From Euonymus europaeus (taxonomy: Eukaryota > Streptophyta > Magnoliopsida > Celastrales > Celastraceae): a stretch of DNA of 64,000 bases. Positions 23,683 to 34,369 of this stretch are shown here, one piece after another; position 1 is the first letter of the stretch; each line of letters begins with the position of its first letter. Below the pieces are notes generated by a model that saw only the letters and a list, made by a program, of their open reading frames with translations, did no database searches and was not told where the DNA came from. Location of the stretch: positions 26,369,555-26,433,554 of the forward strand of contig OY756963.1 of the NCBI GenBank assembly GCA_963580455.1. The letters run 5' to 3'. A program made the position numbers and the translations under genes.

Positions 23683-24090
23683 TAAGAGCAACCACAATAG
23701 TTGCATTTTGTTAGGCCAATAAATTGTGTGAAAATGTGTGTTTTTGCTGATGTGACTATATTGAAATATATGTTTTGTTGATGTGACTTTATTGAGATAT
23801 GTTTTTTGGTGACGTAGATGAGCACGTGGCTCGACTTTCTATAACAAATGTGGGACCTAGTATTGATTTTGGTGTAAATTTAATAGGGATAGTATGAATG
23901 ATAGAAAAGTTGCTGGACTAAAATTGAGAGAAAAAAATGTTTAAAAATTTGTATTTTACTGATGTGTCTGTATTGAGAATCGTGTTTTCTAAGGTAATTG
24001 TATTAGGAGATCTGTATGATTTAAATTTTTGTATAATAGAAGTGGGACCAAAACATAGTTTGTTGGCCTTACGCAACCATTGTCATTTTT
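23683..24090. mobile_element. Possible MITE
   Basis: The left end reads ACAATAGTTGC...TTAGGCC and the right end, in reverse complement, ACAATGGTTGCGTAAGGCC. The interior repeats a TGATGTGACTxTATTGAxATATG phrase near 23747 and 23777. I could not fix the target duplication, so the family is open. Confidence 0.45.
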
Positions 24091-24326
24091 GATCTTAATT
24101 AATAAAGAAGAAAAGAATCCAGGGTCAAGTTGCTCTCAGTCTCACGCACGCCGCCGTCGTTCATCTGTGGTGCTTGACCACTACCAGAAGAGAAGACCCC
24201 CAGAGTACGGTACTTTTTCTTTCGATGACAATTCCATCTAAATACAGATGTCTAAATACTTTTTCCGCATATTTGTTCCCCGCAAAAATTGTTTCTAACT
24301 GTTTCTCTCAGTTAGGCTTTGGATTT

Positions 24327-25463
24327 TGTTGGGTTTAAAATACCCTATTAGCAAGTGCACTAGTCGAAGGGATAGCACAAGTAGTCAGTAGAGATCGTAT
24401 CCACAGAGACAGAGTTATAATTGATCCAAATGTTTATTTGTATATATTTATGAACAATGCAAGAAATTAAAGTTCCGCTCAAGTTGATTGGGTTTACAAT
24501 TTAATAAGAATGCAAGCAAGAAAAGTAAAGTGTTTTTGAAATTTTTTACTAGCCATCTTATTGGTCTAGGTTGGATGTTCCTATCAACATTCTAGCCATC
24601 TTATTGGTCTAGACATGCATAAGAATTCATGAAAGCTCAATAGAAATAGGATTCATGCAAACTTGTTCCAAACCTAATGGAAACAAATAATTGCAATCTA
24701 AGGTCCCAAGAAGCATGATTAAATAGATATTTCACCATCTACAAAATCCATCAAACAAATCCATTCAAAACGCTAAGTGGTGATCAAGCACAAAGAGTAA
24801 TAAGAATCCACAATAATCATAGAAACCAAACATTTATACCCAAAAAGATCCACATATAAACAAATCAATTCATACAACCATCATTCAACCCAAGGCTTCA
24901 TCCTAGCCTTGGTGATAAAGAGTTTAGCTACTCATAGAGAGAGAAAGAGAAAATCAAAGAGAGAGAAACATATTGGTAGAACCCAAAATTGGAAGAAACA
25001 CAAGCCAAGATGAAGAATCCCTCCTTCAAGCCTTGAATCCTCCTTCTTTCTTCTGTTTCTTGCTCCCTGGAACGACCGTTCGATAAGTCAGAACTGTCCA
25101 GTTTTCAGGGTTTTCGCGAAATAAAAGTTACCAATTTAGTGCAGGGGCGCCTAGGCGTGTAGGAAATGCGCCTAGGAACACCACGTCTAGGCGCTACTAT
25201 AGAAAAAGCAGTTTTCCTGAATTTTTCCCTTCGCCTCTGTTTCGTGCGTGGCCCGTACTGCCTAGGCGTGTATAAATCACGCTCAGCATAATTTGCAAGC
25301 TTATTCTTGCTCTCATCTTGCCCATATTTGCCATCTTTTTGTTCCGCACCATCAATTGCCTATCAAAATCCAAGACAATAGATAAATGTACCGAATTGAT
25401 AATACCAATGAGATAATAGAGGGTTATTATCACCAAAAACAAGAGGTATATTCATATCCATCA
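24327..25463 (-). mobile_element. Solo LTR
   Basis: 1137 bp starting TGTTGGGTTTAAAA and ending CCATCA (TG...CA), between 5-bp direct repeats GATTT at 24322-24326 and 25464-25468. No internal domain or second LTR is present, so it looks like a product of LTR-LTR recombination. The GAGATCGTATCCACAGAGAC text near its left end is, in reverse complement, like the CTTGTGGGATCGAC text near the right end of the LTR at 27197-28486. The two are therefore probably related and oppositely oriented. Confidence 0.65.
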
Positions 25464-25883
25464 GATTTTCTATGATGATGCTAATTTCGCTATTGTTGAT
25501 TATTCGACTGTGGAATACTCACTCTATTTTCAATTGCTATTAGTTGGAAGGATTATTCCTTAAAGCAATTGAGCAAAAGTATGGATTCAGATACTTAACT
25601 CTGTATTTCTATCTCTATAACTAACATATCACCATCCACATTGTCTAGTGAACGACTGACTTGATTAGTTAAACTTAGACCTAGGGTTAAAGGATTTTAG
25701 ATAAGTGAATTGCCATCAGTCAGGTGATTTGTTATACTGATGCTGTTACTGGAATTGTGCTTTTTCTTGAGATTTAATTCTTTATGTTAAAGAGTTGTAG
25801 ATGTCATCATGATACTGTTCATGTATTTTTATTAGGTGATCAAGGATTCCTTCAATTGTATGCATATGAAAAGTAGAAAAAGG

Positions 25884-28600
25884 ATGAAGCCGATGCTTTT
25901 TGCACCAACACGACACAATGTGGGTGAGGATAAGATTAGTGAATTGCCAGATTAGCTTCTTTCTCACATTCTTTCTTTCCTTTCGACCAAAGACGCTGTT
26001 ACAACAAGCCTACTATGAAGACAATGGCGGTGCCTTTGGGTTTTTGTTTCCAATGTATACTTTCAGGATAAAGGTTTCCGCAACAAGGAAATCATCTTCC
26101 CTCGTTTTGTGGAAAGAGCCCTTTATTTTTCGTTCTTCGAATGTTAAATTGTTCAGTCTCTCGTACAGACATACTCTTGATGTTTCCCTCTTCAATTCAT
26201 GGATTTTTACAGCTGTTAGATGTCAGGTCCAGAAGCTTCATTTATCATGTCGTTTACACGATAATTATTTGATGCCTGAATTTCTTTGTACTAGCAATAG
26301 TTTACGAGTACTGAAAATAAAGGGGCTTTTCTTTGAGACTTCCCAAAAACATTTGTTTTTCAAGCCTGAAGACCTTGCATCTCAATAATGTGATGTTTGA
26401 TGATGATCGTTACACCAATAAACTATTTGTTGCTTTTTCGGTTCTTGAAGAGTTGGCATTGTTATGCTGTGACTGAAACCTAGCAAAGAAGATGACCATT
26501 TCTATCCCATCTCTAGACATCTTGACTATAGAATTTTCTAGTTTCAAAGGCCCTTGCTGTAAAAGGTTAAAGTCTAGGCCAAAAATCTCTTACACCTAAG
26601 TTGTACAACTGATCTGTCAATTTGTTTGCATATTCATTTGATTTATCTATAAAACTGTATGATGACTATAATAATATCTACATAGACAAACCCTCCAAAT
26701 GTTATAAACGTTATGGCACAAAGCTTGTTAGCGGGATTCGCTTTGCCAAATCCTTGAAAATTGAGAGTTGGACTCTGATGGTATTATCCCTTCCATCTTG
26801 TGTTTCTTTTAACATATCAAGTTTAATTTCAGTGCATTTTGTTTGTCTTCTACTAATTGCATGACTTGTTGAATACTAACTCTCGATTTTATTTCCTTGA
26901 TCCTATAAATTTTATAAAATTATTTAGGAGAATGTTCATATTTCTCCTTATTTCGGTAGTTTGACCACTTTGGTGGTGAAGGATAGTGTAACGTATGATG
27001 AGAAGAGTAAAGCGTTAATGATCATTTTTCAAAATTTACCTGCTCTAGAATCTCTCCTTGAGGAGGTAAATCTCTAGTGCACCAAGATTTTTTTTCTTCA
27101 TATGGAAGGCTTGTATATGATTTTATCTCCTCGTGTTATTTGGTAACAGTGGGAGTTGCTAGAACATCGATGGGAAACTATTCAAGTCTCAAGTGTTGAT
27201 AAGTGTCAGAATATACATTCTTAAATTGATTACATATAGACATTTATGAATGATTAAGGTTTAAAGTGATGTTTTTGTGCATTAAAATCCAAATATTATT
27301 TTGGACATCACTTTATTATTTTAAATGTAATTTTGCTTCCTTATAACCTAAGCAATTGTGGAATTGTTGATTTATAAGTTGAGATGTCATTTATGACATC
27401 ACCATCATTTCCAAAATAAAAATATTAGATAATATCATGATATTTGTATTTTATTATACTTGTATTTAAAATATCATGATATTTACATAAAATTTTGTCT
27501 ATAAAAGGAAGGGAGGTCTTTGGTGATGAGGAAGAAGATGAAGAGAGATTTTAAGATTTGAAAAATTGAAGAAACAAAGCAAGAAGAAGAAATCTCTTGG
27601 AGGAAGAACAAAGGAGGAGAAAAAGGGTTGTATTCCTTAGCTACTTATTTATTAAGTTTTATGTTTTATTTGGTTATGTATAATTAAACTTTTGTAGTTA
27701 GGGCTTAACTTTGAAGCTCTAAACATGATTTCAATTATATAAGTTGTGTGGTGTGGATTGCATATTTTCTTACAAGTATGGTGATTTTGGTTTTTCTATG
27801 TTATGTGAATTTTGATACTTTGTTTCTCTGAGTAGCTAACTTAGGGACATGTATTGAGATTATTCAGTTGTAAAACATAAGTCAATTGCCATATTGATTA
27901 TGTTTTTATTTGCGACACATAATTTGGTTAAGAATGAATTATGGAAAATCAATTCTTGAATATCTAAGTTCAAATACCATGTATTAGGATTCTTGTAATA
28001 TTCATATTCTCTTTTCTCTTATTGGGTTCTTAATTGTTAATTGATGCAAACATCATGCTAGATTCCAATTGAGAATACACGTACTGAGGTAGACACATAA
28101 TCTTTACATGCACCTAAGAGAGAATCATACAACTTGAGTTTGACCATGACCTTGTTGTGAATGTTGTCATCATAAACTTGTTGAAAGTTTCAATCTACTA
28201 TTTCTTATAAATTGTTTGATTGTTTTGCAGTGGATAGTGAGTCCTAGCAAGGATTTTCAGGAATTGAAGTTATTACTTTCCATTCTTATTTTTAGTGTTA
28301 ATGGTTTTATTTTCATTGTTATTTTACAAGATTTAAACCCCCCTTTACTATTATATGTAAATTATATTCAAGTGTTAGATTGTATATTTATTAGTATAAT
28401 TCCTTGTGGGATCGACTTTTATTTGTCCATTATATATTATTTCTACAGTTATAAGATTATATTAAATTGTTATTAACGACATAACAAGTGTCGTCTCAAA
28501 AGATGTTGCTTAAGGTTTTTAAAGGGTGCCGAGCTAAGTTATGTTTTGTGAAATCCTTGTTGAAGAATGCGAAGATGTTGGAAAGTAAAAAAGAATTATT
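25884..28600 (+). pseudogene. F-box/LRR/FBD protein pseudogene, split by a solo LTR
   Basis: From the ATG at 25884 the frame gives an F-box-like start (KISELPD, stop, LLSHILSFLSTKDAVTTSLL, stop, RQWRCLW) with two in-frame stops. After a frameshift, LRR-type sequence follows (VQKLHLSCRLHDNYLMPEFL, then LKTLHLNNVMFDDD and VLEELALLCCD near 26370-26475). Further pieces are SLKIESWTLMVLSLPSC near 26750 and FGSLTTLVVKDSVTYDEKSK near 26950-27010. The FBD-like tail (LKVFKGCRAKLCFVKSLLKN) is at about 28512-28575, beyond the LTR. Intact relatives act as substrate receptors of SCF ubiquitin ligases. This copy is dead through stops, frameshifts and the 1.3-kb insertion. A possible 5' UTR exon lies near 24130-24215. 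Confidence 0.8.
27197..28486 (+). mobile_element. Solo LTR inside the F-box pseudogene
   Basis: 1290 bp beginning TGATAAGTGTCAG and ending GACATAACA (TG...CA), flanked by 5-bp duplications AGTGT (27192-27196 and 28487-28491). A TATA-like TCTATAAAAGG lies near 27499, fitting a plus-strand LTR promoter, and a CTTGTGGGATCGAC motif lies near the 3' end. There is no gag-pol. Sequences on both sides are parts of one F-box/FBD reading, confirming an insertion. Confidence 0.75.
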
Positions 28601-29732
28601 TTAAGAATGACGTGAAGGCTCTTTCTGCTTACTAGAGAATAGACGTGAAGGCTATTTCTCTTGAATTTCGATCCTTAATTTTGTTGAAAATATTCTTGAT
28701 GCACAGGTAGTGAAGATCTGCATCATGCATTTTAATTCAGCCCCTCCTAAGCTGGATGCATTTGTCTAACACAAGGGTGCCTATGCAGCCTCCTTTTGGG
28801 CTGGACGCCTTGCTTACTTCGACTCAAGCGGTAGAGTAATGAACCCGCTCAATAGGGAGTTCCGCTCCATAGCTCTTGCGCCTTTTGCTCTATAGATGTA
28901 GTAGCGGAACCATGGTAGTTAAAATTGCGATTTCACTAGTAAAATCGTACGAATTTACGATTCTAAGTATGAAAATCGAGTAGAATAGTGGTGGAATCGG
29001 TAATGTATTAAAATCTTGTGGAATCGTGATTAAAATCGTTGAAATCGCGATTTTGTTAACGATTTTACGATTTCAACTCAAACACTAGCTTAAGCTGTCA
29101 AAGACTTAAGCCCAAAATTCTGCCCATGTACAAAGCCCAATACCCTGCCCAAGTAATAGTCTATTAACTATGGGAAAAGAATTTAAAAAACAGAAAAATT
29201 GGACTCTTCCTTCCAGCCTTAGAAATCGAAACGCGAGGGAGGAGCAGCAGCCAGCACTGCAGCAGATTGCAGACCCGCATCAGCAGCTTCCAGCGTAGAG
29301 AGTGTTTCTGGGCAAATGCTACAACTTAATAAGTATTTATTGTTTTTATCTTTGCAAGTTATTTGACCTATAAATTATTTGACTTGTTCTCTCTTTTTTA
29401 TGCTTTTCTCTGGACTCTCTAATTTCTCTAGGATTTTTTCCTTGTCAAGTCTAGTTCTACAGGCTGTTTGAGATGACTTCTACCTTTTATTAAATATAGT
29501 TTTCTTTGTATGCAACTTTGTGTAATGTGTACTCTATTTGGTATTGTATTATGCGTTTATGAACCTTATGATTATTATTTGACGATGTCTTGCTATTGGT
29601 ATTTTGAGAACCACCTTTAATTTTAAATTTTATGTAAAATCTTACGATTTTACGATCTGGCACTTGTGCATTCAAAGTTAGGAGGAAACCAAGCTTTAAT
29701 TTGGGATTATCAATCACAATATAAAATAATAT
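28601..29732. other. Intergenic, with an ATCG-rich patch
   Basis: No gene is supported. Bases 28915-29080 are dense in AAATCG/CGATTT words in both orientations, and a similar TCTTACGATTTTACGATC phrase recurs at about 29639-29658. These may be the two ends of a decayed element of about 740 bp. A short GC-rich, CAG-rich patch at 29230-29300 resembles a 5' UTR, but no coding exon follows. Confidence 0.35.
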
Positions 29733-30522
29733 CAGTTTTAGTTGAATAATTGTGAAAATCTCAAAATGTATCATCCACATAATGTATTCACATTGCTTAG
29801 TGATGTCAATGGAAAGGGTTCGGGTAGGGTACCCCTTCTATTTACTCTCATCCACGCGATTTACCTCTTACTATCATCCTCTTCATACCCTCACGAGTAT
29901 AAAAATTTTACACCATACCGTCAACCTTCGGGTATTGGTGTACCCTCAATGTTGAACACAAAATTGATCCTCTTCCACTTGTAATATTGCCATATAATCT
30001 ATCAAATACTAATACATACAATCGGTGGGATTGCTGCCTTTTGGTGATGAATCCATCATCTATTTTGTACTCACGCTTCTCAGCTTTCTTTATGTAAGCA
30101 ACATGAGTAGGGAAACGATGTTGTTTTTAATTCTGCACATCTGCACATGTTCATGGCGAGTGCGTCCCACCTCTCTCCTTCACGATAAGCCAACCGATTT
30201 TGCACAGATTCAATCTTGTGAGGTTCATGCGAACGTTAGCAGATAGTTTGGGTAAAGCACCCACCGCATCACCTTCATCCTTTCGGCTTCTTTCATCTCC
30301 TGTTTTTCGTTTTCATTTCTACGGATAACAGCAATGGTTATTCATTTATTAACTCCAAGTCTCCAATCACCATTTTTAGCAAGTTAAGAAGACTAATTTA
30401 TATTTTCATCGGGGAATTGACATTAGACAATAACTTAGGTAGTTATCAGTTAATTGTGTATCCGAGACTATTATAATCACTGCTGATCTACTTATACTCT
30501 ATTCAAGTACTAGTTTTTTTAA

Positions 30523-31190
30523 TTATAAACTCGCGGGTATAGAGGTATTTGAGGCATCTTGCATGTTCAAGTCTTCAATAATTCTCATAAAGTGGCCTTC
30601 CAAGATAAGATGTCGAATACCCAGCTCTTTTGTGAATTTCAAAGCCATCAACGCTGCAAAAGCTTCTGCTAGCGTGGCCTGGATAAAAGCTGGTCTGTGA
30701 TCCGCACAAGCAGCCAATGGAACACTTTCCGCATCTCTTATAATGCAGCCCAACCCTTACTTCTTCTCTCTTGGTTAGAAGCTGCGTCAAAATTGATTTT
30801 AAAAATACCCAGACCAGGCTTCCTCCACTGCACAGGAGAAGACAAGGCTGCATAGTGATCCACATCCTCTATTAAACTTCGACCTAGATGACCAAGTCTT
30901 TCATTTAAAATTTGATGCACAGCTTCTCTAGGGGGAACTATCTTACCTCCATGAAGAGTGAAGTTCCTTCTTTGCCAGATGACTCTTAATGTGTTAGCCA
31001 ACCCACCCAAATCAGAAGGGCTAAAACGGTTAGAATAAGCACTCCAAGCTTCTTGAAAAGAGGAGAAAAACATTAGAAGCTTTTGAAATTGGATTGGGCA
31101 GGAGCTTGCTTGCATTGGAAAAGGCTATGCAACATAGATTCCTCATCAGAGTTACAAATTGGACAAGTCACCTCATTTCCAATCCTTCCT
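30523..31190 (-). pseudogene. Truncated LINE ORF2: zf-RVT and RNase H end
   Basis: Only the 3' part of an L1-type ORF2 remains. A zf-RVT motif (CPICNSDEES...LHSLFQC) is at about 31175-31115. Then comes a region with VIWQRRNFTLHGG, then an RNase H domain (IFKINFDAA, GCIIRDAES, LAEAFAALMALKF, LEGHFMRIIEDL). A frameshift at about 30745 separates the two halves of the RNase H domain. It is a different subfamily from the full-length LINE at 14505-21266, judging by the low similarity of these motifs. No tail or target duplication was found. Confidence 0.8.
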
Positions 31191-32083
31191 TTTTTCTTCC
31201 TTACATACTATCCGTAATCCCGCACAAATATTATTTCTCATATTAGCATCCGATTTAAAATATTTCTCAATCTGTCACTCTAATCCTAATTTCAATTTCT
31301 AAAAAACCATTGGAAATGAAGCGTCTACAGTAGCAACACCATTGGCTGCGTATCAAACTGTTGTTTCTCCAAGTTCCTTTCCATCTGAGACGTCATCGTG
31401 TCCTGCACCATTGGCGCCACTGCTTGTCTCCACCCCTCTTCGAGCTCACTACCATCATGACCCATCGCTTTCTACTCTCCGCGCAGCTTCCCCCTGAGCT
31501 TCATTTTTATTGGTGCGGATAACATCTCGTATAGTATCCCTCACGCCTCGTCGTTCACGTAGGTTGATGTGCTTAGATACTTCTCCACCAGAACAATTAT
31601 GTTCGCGTATCTCATATATAGCAAGTCTCGCCGCGCCCATTGTAGGCTGCGACGCTGATTCAATAACTTATTAGTCTTGTCTGTATCGTTTTTGCAATGC
31701 TGGAAATTGGACATTTAGGCAACAATTCGAGGCTGTAGAATCGGACGGCGGTCGATTTCTTCAAAGCTCTCGGTATAGGACCTGATTTGACGCCACGTTC
31801 TTGAATAAACAGTTGTCCCCGCCTCTATCTATTTAAATTTAAAAAAATTTAGAAAACAATTGTATGCCAATGCCATATGTGTTTGGACTAGTTTAGGGGA
31901 AAAAAATACTTAAACGATGAGCAGATAAAGAAAAAAATGGCTTCTGGTTCACTAGTTTCAATCTTTCAGCAGAAGTCAACTTTTATTCACTATAATTAAC
32001 TGAAACATCCAAATTTGGTGTTGATGAGCTGCATTGAATAGCAGTAATAGATGACAAGCAGGGACCAGAGTTGTGTTTTTATA

Positions 32084-32320
32084 CTCCCTTCGTCCCATTT
32101 TAATTGTCATTTATTCCTTTTTAGGATGTCACAAAATGCATGTTCATTTCAATTAATTAAAGCTATTTTTTCTCATTTTACCCTTATTTACTCTTAATTT
32201 GAAAAGTTCAATAACCATGCACATTAATTATGGTGCCAAAGAATTTGTCATTATAAATAGAGTTATAAACGTCAAATTAAAAGGGAATTAAATATTTTCT
32301 TAAACTGTGTGAAAGAAATA
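32084..32320. mobile_element. Stowaway-like (Tc1/mariner) MITE, right end truncated
   Basis: It starts CTCCCTTCGTCCCATTTTAA, matching the common plant Stowaway terminus, directly after a TA. Copy A at the same point reads ...TTTTTATATTATTTTATTGG without it, so this is an insertion with TA at both sides. The expected reverse-complement right terminus (GGGACxGAGGGAG) is missing; the element stops after AACTGTGTGAAAGAAA. Confidence 0.65.
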
Positions 32321-32564
32321 TTATTTTATTGGTTGGGTGTGTTGAACTATTTCAGTACTGGTCAAAATGCTGGGTCTGATAAAGTGATAGAGACACTCCA
32401 CTTTTGTTCCAGAGGTGCAATAAGATCAGTCCATTGGTTTCCAAGTGTTAGTCTTCGAAGAATGTACCATCTTGTCCTGGTGCTGGATTTGGGCCATCCC
32501 CCAACCAACCCATGAAATCTACTGACCATCTTCTGTAATTGATACAGTTGATTATGGAACTTAG

Positions 32565-33590
32565 TGGGTGTTTGATAAACAATTGTAAAGAGCATACATA
32601 ACAACATGTAACATATAAACTACATATAAATGTTAACATAACCAAACAACAATTCAACATTCAACATATTATTCAACATTTTTACCTCTAAATATGACAT
32701 TCCTAGAATTGACATTTTACTTAGTATTTTTTTTACTCTTATACATGAAATGTCAAAATTACCCCCCACACTCTTTAGAAAAGTTGTATATCAAAATAAT
32801 TTTTTTGTTTTCATATTATTCGAAATGTTATAATTTTTTTAAAAAAAAGAAAAAATATGTTAAACATTAATAAAAAAATTTAGAAAAGTTGAATATCAAT
32901 TATTTTTTTTCATATTATTCGAAATGATAGAATTTTTTTTATAAAATGTAAAAATATGTTAAACATTAATAAAAAAAATTTAGACAAGTTGCATAAAAAA
33001 TATATAAATATTTTCATATTATTAAAAATGTTATTTTTTTATAAAATGTAAAAATATGTTAAACATTAATAAAAAAATTTAGAAAGTTGTATATCAAAAT
33101 ATTTTTTTTTCATACTATTCGAAATGTTAGAATTTTTTTTATAAAATGTAAAAATATGTTAGAGATTAATAAAAAAATTTAGACAAGTTGTATAAAAAAT
33201 ATATAAATATTTTCATATTATTAAAAATGTTAGAATTGTTTTTATAAAATGTAAAAATATGTTAAACATTAATAAAAAAATTTAGAAAAGTTGTATAAAA
33301 ATATAAAAATATTTTAATATTATTAACAATGTTAAAATTAGTTGTATTAAAAATGTAAACATGATTTATAAAAAATATAAAATTTATTTTTTTATTAATT
33401 TGTGTTAATACCCCTACATGTAATTAGCCACAACATTTATACCAGCGTATATTTTTTTCTCTGAAAATTTTAACCAAACACTCACAGCATTTATAACAAC
33501 ATATATGCCAGCATTTCAAGCAGCATAAAACAACCATCATACATACTAAGTTATATGCTATTGCCAAAATTGTTTACCAAACACACCATT
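32565..33590. mobile_element. Tourist/PIF-Harbinger-like MITE with internal tandem repeats
   Basis: About 1 kb bounded by TTA on both sides. The left end is G(T)GGGTGTTTGATAAACAAT and the right end, in reverse complement, TGGTGTGTTTGGTAAACAAT. Copy A lacks it at this position. The interior from about 32780 to 33370 is a series of about six degenerate units with a period near 100 bp (ATATGTTAAACATTAATAAA recurs near 32856, 32955, 33055, 33155 and 33257). No transposase is present. Confidence 0.75.
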
Positions 33591-34168
33591 AGTCATCTTC
33601 TATCCACTTAGATTTCGCGCCTGAGCTCAACTCTCGATTTGACTGTCCGAGCATAAAGAGACTCACAAGTGCATATATAAAATAATTCAAAAAAGTAACT
33701 TGAGAGCAAATTTGCTTTACCATTTGATTTTGTAATCTCCATTAGAGGTTAGATGGGGGTTTAGTTGTACCAAATTTTTTAATCAAATGAGTGTTGCAAC
33801 TCAAATGCATACCAACAAGTTTTTAGTTGTTCGTTCTTTAACATGTATCCAACCCTAGAAATCTATTGAATCATTTAATTATTCATCAGAAAAAGAAAGG
33901 AAGAAGTCTTACCACAATAGAGAAGAAAGATAAAACTAGAAACATGTGAGGAATCGACCCTTACCCAATTCAGCAAAAACACCAATCCCTTTATTGATAG
34001 TATTCCAGACAATAATTCCTGATGAAATAAGTATGACTACTTCCAGATCCCAAAAAATAATAATTTTCGGGCAAATAATAAGAATATTACCACCAAAACT
34101 TTCAATCAAATAAGTGAACCCAACTAGACAATAATGGGTTCAGACCAGTCTTACCAGAACCCAACTAA

Positions 34169-34264
34169 ACAATTGCTTGCCCATTATGATATGGAGAGGA
34201 ACAATTGCTTGCCCATTATGATATGGAGAGGAACAATTGCTTGCCCATTATGATATGGAGAGGA
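34169..34264. repeat. 32-bp triplication in the carrier 3' UTR
   Basis: Three perfect adjacent copies of a 32-bp unit starting ACAATTGCTTGCCCATTATG. Copy A has the unit once (about 22189-22220). It lies downstream of the carrier stop codon on the minus strand, so it would be transcribed in the 3' UTR. Confidence 0.95.
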
Positions 34265-34369
34265 ATACAAAAAATGCAACAGAGAGATTCCTCATTTGAG
34301 ATTTGGTGGCTGTTTGGTGCATCCGACAGTAGATATTCAAGGGCTGTCTGAAACTATAAGATCAAACTC

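Noticed and set aside
29742..29984. Short plus-strand frames at the start of copy B
   Set aside because: The matching stretch of copy A has indels that break the frames, and no domain is visible.
31455..31640. Minus-strand frame of about 61 codons
   Set aside because: Composition is unremarkable, there is no homology I recognise and no splice context.
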